In this document: one piece after another, positions 36,838 through 46,980 of the stretch | Numbering within the stretch: position 1 is the first letter of the stretch | How the letters are laid out: every line of letters begins with the position of its first letter | Source of the DNA: Oscillatoriales cyanobacterium | Lineage (GTDB): Bacteria; Cyanobacteriota; Cyanobacteriia; Cyanobacteriales; Microcoleaceae | Assembly: GCA_004292955.1 (NCBI GenBank) | Contig: RDXX01000016.1 | Location: forward strand, 1-64,000 | Reading direction: 5' to 3' | DNA length: 64,000 nucleotides | Translations under genes and position numbers: made by a program | Notes under the pieces: model-generated | Databases searched by the model: none | Told to the model about the DNA's origin: nothing | The model's input: the letters and a program-made list of their open reading frames with translations, nothing else

Positions 36838-39800
36838 GCGTCAGCGAACAACAAGCCAAAGCATCTATCAATCAAGCTTTAAGTAGTTTTGCAAAGGGAA
36901 AACTAGCGGATAACGCCCGTAATTTGTTCTTTACTCTTGGATACCGCAGTGATAAAACTCTTCCGTTTTATCCTAATAGTTCGGAGAATTTTATTGCCGA
37001 ATTTGACATAGATCAAAAGCTCAACTCCCAAAAAGCTCTCTTAGAGGAATGGCTGTCGGTTGATTTTCTCTTCCAGTTTACCGGGACAGAAATTGCAGAT
37101 AATGACCAGTTTGTCGAATTTGATACTAGCAGTGGTGAGAGTGCCTTTTTTACTTCGTACTTGTTTTTCGCGATCGCACTGCGGAGGAGTGCGTACACTA
37201 TAGAACAACTTGACGGGATTATCCGCGAGATTAATAAAATTTTACCGATTCCCGCGATCGTTCTTTTTCAGCATGGAGAAACTCTGACTTTATCCATTAT
37301 CAACCGTCGCCAACACAAACGCAATGAATCTGAAGATGTATTAGGAAAAGTCAAACATATTAAAGATATCCCATTCGCCAGTCCGACAAACTCTCATTTA
37401 AAAATGCTCTTCAATATTTTTTTGACAGAGTTGTATGAAAATCATGGCTTTAGCAACTTTGACGAATTTCATGAAGCTTGGCATAAAACTATTCCTGACA
37501 ACATCAAATTTAAAAAAGATCGTATACTGTCAGATTCGCTTCGGGTTTACCTGCAAGAAATCGGTCGAATTCCCATGCTCAAAGCTGACGAAGAGATTGA
37601 ATTAGCTCGAAAAATTGCTGAGTTAGAGTTAGACGGATACCGAAAAGCTAAAGACAAAATGGTAGAGTCGAATTTGCGGCTGGTAGTCTCAATTGCTAAA
37701 AAATATCAAAATCGAGGGCTGGATTTCTTAGACTTGATTCAGGAGGGAAATATCGGTTTAATCAAGGCTGTAGAAAAGTTTGATTGCACGAAGGGAACCA
37801 GGTTTTCTACCCACGCATATTGGTGGATTCGTCAGGCAATTACGCGGGCTATTGCCGATCGATCGCGGACTATCCGCCTACCAGTTCACGTTTATGAAAC
37901 TATCTCGAAGATTAAGAAAACTACCAAACAGCTTTCTCAAGAAATCGGCCACAAGCCTACCGAAGAAGAAATCGCTACTAAAATGGAGATGACAATTGTA
38001 AAAATGCGATTGGTTATTCAATCGGCTAAATCTATCATTTCCTTAGATACTAAAATGGGTGATTATGAAGACTGTACATTGGGAGAGTTGATTGAATTCG
38101 ATGGAGAAACACCAGAAGAACAAGCATCTAAAAAATTGTTTACCGAAGATTTAGAAAGCGTTTTAGATACTCTTACCCCTCGACAACGTGACATTATTCG
38201 GATGCGATTCGGATTGGATGACGGCAGCGAGAAAAGTCTACAGGAAATCGGCAATATATTTAATCTTACCCGCGAGCGGATTCGGCAAATTGAGGGTAAG
38301 GCTTTACTAAGATTGCGCCATCCCAACCGCAACAGCATTTTAAAAGATTATATTCGCCCTACACCAGTTTATCAAACTGAGACAAAAAGACCGATCGCCA
38401 AACCGAGCCAGCCCAGACAGTTCAATATCTCAGAAAACTTGTCTCCCAGCCGCGACACTTTCTTACTGGAGCCTGTTCGTGATAAAATAGTTGAAACAGC
38501 TAATACGACCGAACCATTAATTCCTTTTAACAATTTCATAGAAAAATCAAATATAGAACAAACAAAGTTGGCTCAGACTCACCTGTCAAGTGCCGATGGA
38601 AGTCAAAACAATCTCACCTATGCAAATTTGAACGAGCATAATTTCCACATTGCCGAACTGACAGAAAATGACTTAAATAAAGCGATTAAACCGATGAAAC
38701 AAAATTCAGCAGACTTACTCAAACAACTCACCGCACTAGAAGATGTTTTTTCCCAATTAGAGAAACGGCTGTCAGAGGCGAGTCGAAAGTTGCTAAACCC
38801 TGGTATACCTATATCTCAAAAGCTGATTCAAGAACTTGACGAGTCCCATAAAAAGTTTATTCAGCTTCGCGACAAGGTGCTAGAAGTGGCTGAATATTTG
38901 GCAGTATCGACAACGCTGAAAGTTGAAGAAATTTGTTCTTTAACAGATATCAGGTCTGTACTTGAGCGTGTGGATTTGGCCGAGAAGCAAAAAAGTGCGA
39001 TCGCCCTTGTCCGCGACTCTGCTTTGAGGGTTCTGGAACGAATTTTAGCGATCGCCCATCGAGTAGAGAGCAATTTTCAGTCATTGCTGGAATGTCAGGA
39101 AAAAGCCCGCGAACTTCAACGCGCCATCTCCGAATCCCACAAGTCTGACTTGCATCCCGACACCCAAATCTTGGCTGATGGCAATCATCCATTCTGCAAA
39201 CTTCTAACACTAATTTCAGAATGGGAAGAAGCAGATGACGAGCATTTAGCTTCTTTACAGGATGCCGTAGCAGAATCATTTGGAAGAACTCTGGCGATGG
39301 CAGCAGTAAGAGGAAAACTGATGATCCAGGCGGAAGCAATACCAGATTTGCCTGCTGTTTCTACTAACAATAACTTAGACGAAACTTCCTTAGTTGATGA
39401 GCCGGAATCTGAAACTGTTCCTGTTGTCGAACAACCACCAGTAGCAGAGTTGAACTCGGTATTGACAGAGGAGGCGATCGCGCAGCCAACCCCTGAATAT
39501 ATCCCAGATATTCCACCAACAGAACCGCCAACCACAACTCAGATTGAGCTGCCAAATTCTGAAAATAAGCAAGGAAAAAAAGTTGAAAATCAGGCTGATT
39601 ATACCAGAATTTGCAGTGTATTGGAGCAAGGCGATATCCTGACGGCTAAGGAATATATATCTATGCTGCAAGAGCGGCGATCGCTTCCTGAACCAGAGGA
39701 AAAGAGAGATGCTTTTAAAGACTTCTTTGGGCATAAGTATGCTGCGATCGAAAAAGTGCTTGAGGAGTGCGATCGCGATCGACAAAAAAAGCAAGAGCTA

Positions 39801-42482
39801 ATTCCCAATATTTCCAAAGGAAAAAGTATCGCCAAAATCCAGATACCGCAGGGGGCTCAAGCCAAAAAAGCCGCTGAAATGCTAGACGCTTGGTTTGCAG
39901 CCAAGGGAAGGAAGCAAGAAATCACAGAGAAAGATGCTCGCCAAATTCTCAGCAACCTCGGTTTTAACATAACATCTCTTACATTTAAAAAATCAGGACA
40001 AAATACCTGGATTGACGTTAAAGCTGAGCCGATATTTGACCAAAATCGCTGTCCTGTGTCTGCCTATGGTTCAGCCGCGAAGGGTCATTACCGCATTCTT
40101 TGCGTATGGGATAGACCGAACGAACAGGATCTCCTCAATGCCGTTGGAGAAACTGCTCTTGGAGGGCCGGTCTTCGTCTTTCATTTTGGGCGAATGACCG
40201 TCAAGAGACGCCGAGATTTGGCTGATTTATGTCGGCAGCGTCGGAGCACTTTCATTGTTATAGATGATGTGCTGATGCTCTATCTTTGCGGAGAACAAAA
40301 AACACGCCTACCTGTATTGTTTGATTGTACCTTACCCTTTACTTTCCTAGAACCGTATAAAACCGCAGCAGGAGAGGTTCCCCCTGAGATGTTTTACGGG
40401 CGAGTACGAGAACGGGAATCCATAATCGATCGAGAAGGTTCTTGTTTAATTTATGGAGGCCGCCAGTTAGGTAAAACGGTTTTGCTTAAATATGTACACC
40501 GGACTTTTCACGCAACCGACGCGGGCAGGAACGCCCTATTTTTGGATATCAAAGAAATTGGACGCAAGCAACTGTTAGATAAGATTTGGCATCTACTAAA
40601 CGAAGAATTGGATAAATTAAAAATTCCCGATACCAACCGGCGAAATTCCGTCCGCGAAAGCAGCTTGCAGCGGATTAAAAGTTGGCTAGAATCGGACAAT
40701 CAGCGGCGCTTTTTGCTGTTGTTGGATGAGGCAGATAATTTCTTGGAAGCTGATGGTAAGGAGGATTTCCTGCGCTGCGATGAGTTCAGAAAATTAATGA
40801 CGGAAACTCACCGACGTTTTAAGGTGGTCTTTGCCGGATTGCACAACGTTCTGAGAACCACTAGACAAGCAAACCATCCGCTGGCTCACTTTGGCGCGCC
40901 TATCTGCATTGGGCCTCTGCTGAATAATGGTGAAATGCGAGCCGCAACAGCTTTGGTAGAACGTCCGCTGGCTAGTCTTGGCTATCGTTTTGAATCACCA
41001 AATTTAATCCCGCGCATTCTGTGGCAGACTAACTATTATCCGAGCTTGATTCAACTTTATTGCGAGCAGCTACTCAAGCACATCACTAACCCAGATATCC
41101 CTACTTTCGATCCTAAAATTAGTCCGCCTTATGTGATTACTTCTCGCCATGTAGAAGAAGCTTATCAAAGTCAAGACCTTCGCAATAATATTCGCGATCG
41201 CTTTAAGTTGACACTGGGACTCGATCCGCGCTACGAGGTAATTGCCTACTCGATTGCTGATGGTTCTCAGGAGAATGAAACAGGCATGGAGGATGGGTTT
41301 TCTGTATTTTGGATTCGCGAACAAGTCTTATATTGGTGGTCTGAGGGATTCGCGGGAAGGTCATCGGAAGATGAAATTCTTGCTTTACTAGAAGAAATGA
41401 TAGGATTAGGAGTTTTACGAGAAAGCAATCCAGGTTACTTCACTCTGAGAAATTCTAATTTAGCCTTGCTTATGGGTACGCAACCAGAAATTGAAGCAGA
41501 ACTTCTGAGACACCGCGAACCTCCACATGAATACGAACCTGCTACTTTTCGGTCTCCTCTTTTGGTTAAAAATAAAGCTGATTCCCAGCGCAGTCCTTTA
41601 ACTGTTAAACAGGAATCAGAACTTCTGCTCCGCGAGTACGGTGTCTCTATTATATTTGGGTGCCAAGCCGCAGGAATTGACGATTTGAGAGTTTTTATGG
41701 AAGCAGCATTTAGTAAGAAGGATTGCAAAGTTCACTATTTAGAAAATCTCTCAGATCGATCGGATTTCAGCCAGCGTTTGACAGAAATTAGTAACCGTCG
41801 CAAGAAAGATACCACGACGCTCGTTGTTGTATCAGCCACCACTTCTTGGAGTAAGGATTGGGTTGATGAGGCAATTAAGAAAATCAAAAGATTGAAAAAA
41901 GAGGACTCATTTCTCCAGCTTGTTTTTGTCGCCTATCCTCAGAAGGCTTGGCAGTTAGTTATTCATAATTGGACAGGTTTTGATTCCTTTAAGGAACTGA
42001 GATTTTTAAGTCTCAAACCTTGGCACGATGCCGCGCTGCGACATTGGTTGGAAGATGCCAATTTGCCGAGCAAACTAGAAGTTAGAAATAAGATTACGGC
42101 AGTTACAGGGAATTGGTCAAACCTCCTGCAAGAATTCTATCAATTTGCTCAAGCTAATCCGCATTGCTGGCAAGATTCCTTGGCCCAACTGAAGAATCAA
42201 TTTAATAAATCTGACAAATTAATTAATTCAATGGGTTTTGACGGTTGCGAACCTCAAAGAAAACTGGTGATGAGAACTTTAGCTGAATGGGGAGAAGCAG
42301 TCGCGATTGAGGTATTAATTGAGGTTCTTGATGATGTACCGCCTGAAGTTGTCAAGCAGACTCTCAGATGGGCTGAACTCCTCAGTCTTGTCTCGCATTT
42401 AGGAAATCAGAAGCAAGATGGTAAGGATTACTGGCAGATTGACCCTGTAGTTGGTCGTCTGCTCGAATCTATGGCAGAGTAA
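36834..42482 (+). CDS. Giant fusion: Eco57I-methylase-like N-domain, sigma-70, STAND ATPase
   Basis: This 1882-residue ORF is unbroken. Residues 1-230 ([44 protein letters not shown]) resemble, from memory, the N-terminus of large Eco57I-type methylases. Residues 234-505 form a complete sigma-70 unit: [12 protein letters not shown] (1.2), [18 protein letters not shown] and [16 protein letters not shown] (2), [14 protein letters not shown] (3), [18 protein letters not shown] and [14 protein letters not shown] (4). After a coiled-coil (about 626-690) and a Pro/Glu linker (842-921), a domain at 1002-1190 leads into an ATPase with Walker [12 protein letters not shown] (1207-1217) and Walker [12 protein letters not shown] (about 1294). 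A degenerate second ATPase-like unit (about 1600-1800) and a winged helix finish it. Overlaps the helicase gene by 4 bp. Confidence 0.85.
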   Translation: MSVSEQQAKASINQALSSFAKGKLADNARNLFFTLGYRSDKTLPFYPNSSENFIAEFDIDQKLNSQKALLEEWLSVDFLFQFTGTEIADNDQFVEFDTSSGESAFFTSYLFFAIALRRSAYTIEQLDGIIREINKILPIPAIVLFQHGETLTLSIINRRQHKRNESEDVLGKVKHIKDIPFASPTNSHLKMLFNIFLTELYENHGFSNFDEFHEAWHKTIPDNIKFKKDRILSDSLRVYLQEIGRIPMLKADEEIELARKIAELELDGYRKAKDKMVESNLRLVVSIAKKYQNRGLDFLDLIQEGNIGLIKAVEKFDCTKGTRFSTHAYWWIRQAITRAIADRSRTIRLPVHVYETISKIKKTTKQLSQEIGHKPTEEEIATKMEMTIVKMRLVIQSAKSIISLDTKMGDYEDCTLGELIEFDGETPEEQASKKLFTEDLESVLDTLTPRQRDIIRMRFGLDDGSEKSLQEIGNIFNLTRERIRQIEGKALLRLRHPNRNSILKDYIRPTPVYQTETKRPIAKPSQPRQFNISENLSPSRDTFLLEPVRDKIVETANTTEPLIPFNNFIEKSNIEQTKLAQTHLSSADGSQNNLTYANLNEHNFHIAELTENDLNKAIKPMKQNSADLLKQLTALEDVFSQLEKRLSEASRKLLNPGIPISQKLIQELDESHKKFIQLRDKVLEVAEYLAVSTTLKVEEICSLTDIRSVLERVDLAEKQKSAIALVRDSALRVLERILAIAHRVESNFQSLLECQEKARELQRAISESHKSDLHPDTQILADGNHPFCKLLTLISEWEEADDEHLASLQDAVAESFGRTLAMAAVRGKLMIQAEAIPDLPAVSTNNNLDETSLVDEPESETVPVVEQPPVAELNSVLTEEAIAQPTPEYIPDIPPTEPPTTTQIELPNSENKQGKKVENQADYTRICSVLEQGDILTAKEYISMLQERRSLPEPEEKRDAFKDFFGHKYAAIEKVLEECDRDRQKKQELIPNISKGKSIAKIQIPQGAQAKKAAEMLDAWFAAKGRKQEITEKDARQILSNLGFNITSLTFKKSGQNTWIDVKAEPIFDQNRCPVSAYGSAAKGHYRILCVWDRPNEQDLLNAVGETALGGPVFVFHFGRMTVKRRRDLADLCRQRRSTFIVIDDVLMLYLCGEQKTRLPVLFDCTLPFTFLEPYKTAAGEVPPEMFYGRVRERESIIDREGSCLIYGGRQLGKTVLLKYVHRTFHATDAGRNALFLDIKEIGRKQLLDKIWHLLNEELDKLKIPDTNRRNSVRESSLQRIKSWLESDNQRRFLLLLDEADNFLEADGKEDFLRCDEFRKLMTETHRRFKVVFAGLHNVLRTTRQANHPLAHFGAPICIGPLLNNGEMRAATALVERPLASLGYRFESPNLIPRILWQTNYYPSLIQLYCEQLLKHITNPDIPTFDPKISPPYVITSRHVEEAYQSQDLRNNIRDRFKLTLGLDPRYEVIAYSIADGSQENETGMEDGFSVFWIREQVLYWWSEGFAGRSSEDEILALLEEMIGLGVLRESNPGYFTLRNSNLALLMGTQPEIEAELLRHREPPHEYEPATFRSPLLVKNKADSQRSPLTVKQESELLLREYGVSIIFGCQAAGIDDLRVFMEAAFSKKDCKVHYLENLSDRSDFSQRLTEISNRRKKDTTTLVVVSATTSWSKDWVDEAIKKIKRLKKEDSFLQLVFVAYPQKAWQLVIHNWTGFDSFKELRFLSLKPWHDAALRHWLEDANLPSKLEVRNKITAVTGNWSNLLQEFYQFAQANPHCWQDSLAQLKNQFNKSDKLINSMGFDGCEPQRKLVMRTLAEWGEAVAIEVLIEVLDDVPPEVVKQTLRWAELLSLVSHLGNQKQDGKDYWQIDPVVGRLLESMAE

Positions 42483-42576
42483 TACGCACTTTCTGCTGTG
42501 CGATGTACTTAAGCACATCTCTGACTTAAGATAGGCGATCGCCCGCAGCAACTAAGTCTAAACTAGAAACTGTAGT

Positions 42577-42658
42577 TAGATTCAGGTTTGTATTAGGGAC
42601 TTTAGTCCCTCCAAATTCAGGACTTTAGTCCTGACTACAAACCTATGTTAAAGTAAGA
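42577..42658. repeat. Inverted repeat with ACTTTAGTCC hairpins
   Basis: CAGGTTTGTA and TACAAACCT flank two small hairpins, AGGGACTTTAGTCCCT and AGGACTTTAGTCCT. This is between the fusion gene and uvsE, 20 bp before the uvsE start. A related GGACTTCAGTCC element is at about 60370-60415. Confidence 0.75.
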
Positions 42659-42680
42659 TTAGAGATAGATATTATTTTAA

Positions 42681-43625
42681 ATGAGCAAACTTAACCCAGT
42701 GTTATTAAGTCAAAAACAGCCTGAATTAGGATTGGTCTGCATTACGACTTCGGATGCAGTTCGTTTCCGCACAGTCACGCGGAAGCGGCTGTTGCAACTT
42801 ACAGAAATAGAACAAGAAAAAGTATTGCGCGAGTTGTATGCAGATAACTTAAAAAGACTTGACAAAGCGCTTGATTTCTGCTACGCCAATGGGATTAAAT
42901 TGTATCGCATGACTTCTGCACTCTTCCCTTTTGCAGATATAGATTTGGGGGAAACAGTTTTAGATTCGATGAATGAGGAATTGCGAAGAGTTGGCGATCG
43001 CGCAATTGACCTCAATATCCGTTTGGTGTTCCACCCCGATCAATTCGTCGTCCTCAGTTCCGACAAGCCGGATGTTGTGAAAAACAGCATTAAAATTCTG
43101 GCGACTCATGCTTTAATTATGGACAAGTTGGGACAACCCCGATCGCCCTGGGCACTGATGAACATTCACGGCGGTAAGGGCGATCGCACTTCGCAACTCA
43201 AATCAGTCATCCGCGATTTACCCGAATCTATTCGATCGCGCTTAACCTTTGAAAATGACGAATACGCCTACAGTTCGTCGGAATTGTTAGACGTTTGTCT
43301 CGATACAGGCGTAGCAATGGTTTTTGACGCGCACCACCACGTCATTCACGAACATTTAGAAAGTTACAACGATCCAAACGTTGCCGAAATGCTCGCAGCA
43401 GCCCGCACTTCTTGGCCTGTTCCTGAATGGCAATTAGTCCACATATCAAATGGCAAAGAATTTTTTGCAGATCCGCGCCACAGCGACTTGATTGTAGATA
43501 TGCCCAATTGCTATTATGATGCTCCTTGGATTGAAGTAGAAGCTAAATTCAAAGAATTAGCTATTGACAAGTTGCGCGCCGAATGGTTGTCTGCAAATGT
43601 TCCACAATTTAGCAGTGTCTCCTAG
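42681..43625 (+). CDS. uvsE: UV damage endonuclease
   Basis: The 314-residue UvsE/UVDE-family protein nicks DNA 5' of UV photoproducts and abasic sites, starting an alternative excision repair. Family marks include LGLVCITTSDAVRFRTVTRK near the N-terminus, LYRMTSALFPFAD, LVFHPDQFVVLSS (metal-binding His), LMNIHGGKGDR, LTFENDEYAYSSSELLDVC and MVFDAHHHVIHEHL of the TIM-barrel metal site. It follows the defence operon after about 200 bp and precedes an SRAP gene; both act on damaged DNA. Confidence 0.93.
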   Translation: MSKLNPVLLSQKQPELGLVCITTSDAVRFRTVTRKRLLQLTEIEQEKVLRELYADNLKRLDKALDFCYANGIKLYRMTSALFPFADIDLGETVLDSMNEELRRVGDRAIDLNIRLVFHPDQFVVLSSDKPDVVKNSIKILATHALIMDKLGQPRSPWALMNIHGGKGDRTSQLKSVIRDLPESIRSRLTFENDEYAYSSSELLDVCLDTGVAMVFDAHHHVIHEHLESYNDPNVAEMLAAARTSWPVPEWQLVHISNGKEFFADPRHSDLIVDMPNCYYDAPWIEVEAKFKELAIDKLRAEWLSANVPQFSSVS

Positions 43626-43680
43626 GGGCGGGTTCGCCAACAATCTCGGCCTAATACGAATAATCTCAAAAACCCGCCCC
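43625..43680. repeat. GGGGCGGGTT palindrome
   Basis: GGGGCGGGTT (43625-43634) pairs with AACCCGCCCC (43671-43680). The left side, read in reverse, matches the TTGTTGG...GAACCC repeat at the start of the window, so the two belong to one family. It follows the uvsE stop directly. Confidence 0.75.
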
Positions 43681-43731
43681 CACCCAACGGTAAATCGCAA
43701 TCTACTTTCTTGTTAATACCAACTATAAATT

Positions 43732-44406
43732 ATGTGCGGCAGATTCACGTTAAATACTCCAGCTAAAATCATCGCCGAATTCTTCAAACTCTCGGAAATT
43801 CCCGACATCAAACCGCGATACAACATCGCCCCAAGTCAATCAATTGCTACCGTCACAGTTTCTCCCGAAAAAAATCAGCGACAGTTTCAATTTATGCGCT
43901 GGGGTTTGATTCCCAGTTGGGCAAAAGATATGAAAATCGCCAGCCATACGATTAATGCCCGATCGGAAACAGTAGCAGAAAAACCTGCTTTTCGCAGCGC
44001 CATCAAGCACAGGCGGTGTTTGATAATCGCTGACGGCTTCTACGAATGGCAACCGCAGGGCAAGAAAAAACAGCCTTACTATTTTACAATGACAAACAGC
44101 GAACCTTTTGCGTTTGCCGGTTTGTGGGAAAATTGGGAATCTGCCGAAGCAGAAAACATTGTATCTTGCAGTATAATTACTACTGCTGCTAACGAAACAG
44201 TGCAACCCGTGCACGATCGAATGCCGGTGATTCTCCCCGCAAGCGATTGGGAACAATGGCTCGATCCTTCTGTTGACAAGGCTCAGGAAGTTTTGCCACT
44301 GTTAAAGCCCTACGATCCAGCAGCAATGATAGCAAATGCCGTAAGTGCGATCGTCAACAGTCCAACTAAAGACAGTCCTGAGTGCATTCAAGCTATCCCC
44401 TTATAA
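43732..44406 (+). CDS. SRAP-domain abasic-site processing protein
   Basis: The 224-residue SRAP (YedK/HMCES) protein crosslinks to abasic sites in single-stranded DNA through its N-terminal Cys. The hallmark start CGRFTLNTPAKIIAEFF (Cys2), the YNIAPSQSIATV segment, ARSETVAEKPAFRSAIKHRR, IIADGFYEWQPQGKKKQPYY (Glu) and PVHDRMPVILP (His) give the full active site. It protects replication forks from abasic sites; pairing with uvsE is functionally coherent. Confidence 0.95.
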   Translation: MCGRFTLNTPAKIIAEFFKLSEIPDIKPRYNIAPSQSIATVTVSPEKNQRQFQFMRWGLIPSWAKDMKIASHTINARSETVAEKPAFRSAIKHRRCLIIADGFYEWQPQGKKKQPYYFTMTNSEPFAFAGLWENWESAEAENIVSCSIITTAANETVQPVHDRMPVILPASDWEQWLDPSVDKAQEVLPLLKPYDPAAMIANAVSAIVNSPTKDSPECIQAIPL

Positions 44407-44407
44407 C

Positions 44408-44460
44408 TCGGCGGTGTGAAACCGCGTCTACACACAGGAAGTCCGCCTCCGCAGACTAAG
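44408..44460. repeat. Single-arm copy of the GGCGGTTGAAACCGCG repeat
   Basis: CGGCGGTGTGAAACCGCGTC followed by TACACACAGGAAGTCCGCC matches one arm of the element at 15526-15659. It begins 2 bp after the SRAP stop codon. Confidence 0.85.
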
Positions 44461-44545
44461 AAGTCGAGGAGTATTACAGTTAAACTCAGTTGTGATATTC
44501 TTAAAGACTTTTCTTCATCTTAACATCACTGAAAGGACAAAAAAT

Positions 44546-44932
44546 ATGATCGGATACGTTACAATCGGCACAAACAATCTTGAACGTGCAGCCAACTTTT
44601 ATGATACTTTGCTTGCTGAAATTGGCGCTCAACGATTCATGGAATTCGACCAATTTATCGCATGGAGCGTTTCTCCAGAGATGCCAGGACTTGCTATTAC
44701 AAAACCATTTGATGGTAACCGAGCAACTGTTGGCAATGGAGTAATGATAGCTCTTCAAGTTGACAGTCCCGAAAAAGTCAACTTAGTTTATAACAAAGCG
44801 ATCGCACTTGGCGCTCAGGATGAAGGAGCAGCAGGGCCGAGAGACGCTTTGCCGGGGTTTTATGCGGGATATTTCCGGGATCTTGATGGAAATAAGTTGA
44901 ACGTGTTTTGTATGATTGAACCAAACAGTTAA
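44546..44932 (+). CDS. VOC/glyoxalase-family protein
   Basis: The 128-residue protein, from IGYVTIGTNNLERAANFYDT, has the paired beta-alpha-beta-beta-beta units of the vicinal oxygen chelate fold, with FYAGYFRDLDGNKLNVFCM at the end supplying the usual metal-binding Glu region. The start ATG 44546 has GAAAGGA 8 bases upstream; an earlier in-frame start (44492) is unlikely. It belongs to the glyoxalase/bleomycin-resistance-type group; substrate unknown. It is followed by an AraC regulator and a dienelactone hydrolase on the same strand. Confidence 0.85.
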   Translation: MIGYVTIGTNNLERAANFYDTLLAEIGAQRFMEFDQFIAWSVSPEMPGLAITKPFDGNRATVGNGVMIALQVDSPEKVNLVYNKAIALGAQDEGAAGPRDALPGFYAGYFRDLDGNKLNVFCMIEPNS

Positions 44933-44951
44933 GATTTTTCGGATCCGACTA

Positions 44952-45018
44952 AAGAAACCGGGTTTTTTCGAGTTTCTCCACTGTCATCAAGTATTCTCGT
45001 AAAAACCCGGTTTCTGAC
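44952..45018. repeat. AAACCGGG inverted repeat
   Basis: AAGAAACCGGGTTTTTTCGA pairs with AAAAACCCGGTTTCT at 45001-45017. It is of the same family as 1964 and 28459-28636, and lies between the VOC and AraC genes. Confidence 0.75.
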
Positions 45019-45041
45019 TACCAGTGCGCTAACGATAAAAG

Positions 45042-45959
45042 ATGACAACATCAGAACCAGAGGTGAAACTGATTGATTTCAGCCAAGAAAAGGCAACAGA
45101 TTTTATGTTGCCTCAGCCTGCTGTCTTGACAAGTTCGGGATGGGATAAAATCTATTACGAACACCATCAACAGCCGCAGTTTGACACGCCAGAACATCAA
45201 GGTTCATGGCACGTTATTGCCCATTGTCCTGCTTTTGAGGTATCGGGAGAGCGATCGGGAGAACGATGGTTGGATGGTAAGCTGAAAACAGAAGCCCGGA
45301 ATCAGGGAGACATTGCGGTGATTCCGGCGGGTATTTCCCAGCGCTGTAATTGGAATAGGTTATCTGAGTTTACCATTTTGGCGATCGCCCCTACACTCCT
45401 GGAACAAGTGGGTCAAGATTTGGTAAATTGCGATCGCATTGAACTCATTCCTCATTACATGGAAGAACAAGATATCCTGATTCAAGGGATATTCGGTGCT
45501 TTAAGACAAGAATTAGAATTTGGACAAATCGGCGGTTATTTGCTGATTGATAGTCTTAAAACCGCATTAGCGATTCACCTGTTGCGGAATTACTGCACCA
45601 CACAACCTCGGCTTTCTAGCTATACGGATGGATTATCTAAACCCAAACTGCAACAGGTGAGGGAATATATTAACGAACATCTTCATCAAGAGATAAAACT
45701 AATTGAACTTGCTGCGATCGCCCAAATCAGCCCTTATCACTTTTTACGTCTGTTCAAGCAAAGCATGGGCATAACACCTCACCAGTATATCTTGCAGCGC
45801 CGCATCGACAAAGCCAAGTACCTGTTACGCGATAGCAAACTGAGCATCGCAGATATTGCTTTGCGAGTCGGATTTTGCGATCAAAGTCACTTGACTCGAT
45901 GTTTCAAGCACCTGCTGGGGATGACACCTAAACAATTTCAGTCAGGGCGATCGCAATAA
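45042..45959 (+). CDS. AraC-family transcriptional regulator
   Basis: The 305-residue protein has a C-terminal AraC DNA-binding domain with both HTH units: IKLIELAAIAQISPYHFLRL and LSIADIALRVGFCDQSHLTR, ending MTPKQF. The N-terminal 180 residues form a cupin-like sensor (GDIAVIPAGISQRCNW). It could regulate the adjacent VOC and dienelactone hydrolase genes; this is inferred from position only. Confidence 0.9.
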   Translation: MTTSEPEVKLIDFSQEKATDFMLPQPAVLTSSGWDKIYYEHHQQPQFDTPEHQGSWHVIAHCPAFEVSGERSGERWLDGKLKTEARNQGDIAVIPAGISQRCNWNRLSEFTILAIAPTLLEQVGQDLVNCDRIELIPHYMEEQDILIQGIFGALRQELEFGQIGGYLLIDSLKTALAIHLLRNYCTTQPRLSSYTDGLSKPKLQQVREYINEHLHQEIKLIELAAIAQISPYHFLRLFKQSMGITPHQYILQRRIDKAKYLLRDSKLSIADIALRVGFCDQSHLTRCFKHLLGMTPKQFQSGRSQ

Positions 45960-46015
45960 TCTACCAAAATCCCGCAATTTTTTTCTAGAATTCAGAATCG
46001 CCAATTTTCTAAGCT

Positions 46016-46855
46016 ATGAGCAGGATTAGAAAACTGAACGAGCGAAGCTGGAAAAAGCAAATGAAAAATCGCGAAATTAATACCACAACAGTCAAAATCC
46101 TTAACAACAACTTACAAATCGATGCTTACTTAGCCCAACCAGTAGAAAAGGGAATTTTTGCTGCGGTTATTGTGTTTCACGAAATCTTTGGTGTTAATGA
46201 AAATATTCGGGATATTACCGAATTGATAGCACGACAAGGATACATAGCAATTGCACCTGCGATGTATCAACGTATTGCACCCGGTTTTGAATTTGGGTTT
46301 AGCGAACCAGATATTGGTTATAGTCCAGAAGCTTACCAATTGGGGTTGCAATACTATCAACAAGTCAAATATTGGGAAATATTCAGCGATATTCAAGCAA
46401 CTATTGCCTATCTAAACACATTACCCAACGTTAAAGCTGATTCTATTGGCTGCATTGGTTTTTGCTTTGGTGGTCATATTGCTTATATGGCTGCAACCTT
46501 ACAGGATATCAAAGCAACTGCTTCGTTTTATGGCGGGGGGATTACAACTTCTAGCTATGGAGAATATACTCCAACTATCGATCGCACATCGGCAATCAAA
46601 GGCACGATTTATACATTTTTTGGTACGAAGGATACATTGGTTTCACAGGAAGAAAACCAAAAAATTGAGGCAGAATTACAGAAACATCAAATCAATCATC
46701 GTGTATTTCGATACGATGCAGGACATGGATTCTTTGGTGGATTGTTCGTAGATAAGTACCCGTTTTTAGCACACCATCCTAATATAATAGGATACAGAGA
46801 AGCTGCTGCTGATGCGTGGCAACAGGTTATTGAACTCTTTCAAAACAAACTTTAA
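46016..46855 (+). CDS. Dienelactone hydrolase-family protein
   Basis: The 279-residue alpha/beta hydrolase has a Cys nucleophile in SIGCIGFCFGGHIAYMA (about residue 150), an acidic residue in FFGTKDTLV, and a His in YDAGHGFFG, the Cys-Asp-His triad of dienelactone hydrolases. An in-frame start at 46061 (KNREINTTTVKIL) would give 264 residues and equally fits the family, and the first 15 residues are poorly conserved. Probably hydrolyses a small lactone or ester. Confidence 0.85.
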   Translation: MSRIRKLNERSWKKQMKNREINTTTVKILNNNLQIDAYLAQPVEKGIFAAVIVFHEIFGVNENIRDITELIARQGYIAIAPAMYQRIAPGFEFGFSEPDIGYSPEAYQLGLQYYQQVKYWEIFSDIQATIAYLNTLPNVKADSIGCIGFCFGGHIAYMAATLQDIKATASFYGGGITTSSYGEYTPTIDRTSAIKGTIYTFFGTKDTLVSQEENQKIEAELQKHQINHRVFRYDAGHGFFGGLFVDKYPFLAHHPNIIGYREAAADAWQQVIELFQNKL

Positions 46856-46929
46856 AGCTTACCAGCGAGATCGTTAGTATTTGAAAGCAGATGGTAGAAG
46901 GCATAATTAAAAATTCAGCTTTCTACCTT

Positions 46930-46974
46930 CTGTCAACTGTCAACTGTCAACTGTCAACTGTCAACTGTCAACTG
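46930..46974. repeat. Heptanucleotide STRR array (CTGTCAA)
   Basis: About six perfect copies of the 7-bp unit CTGTCAA lie between the dienelactone hydrolase and the 3' end of the CBS gene. The reverse-complement array (TTGACAG) lies at 50424-50464. Confidence 0.9.
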
Positions 46975-46980
46975 ACTAAA

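Noticed and set aside
36834-42482. Assembly artefact joining a sigma-factor gene to an ATPase gene
   Set aside because: The frame is open throughout 1882 codons with no stop or frameshift at the junctions; not fully excluded without homologues or reads.
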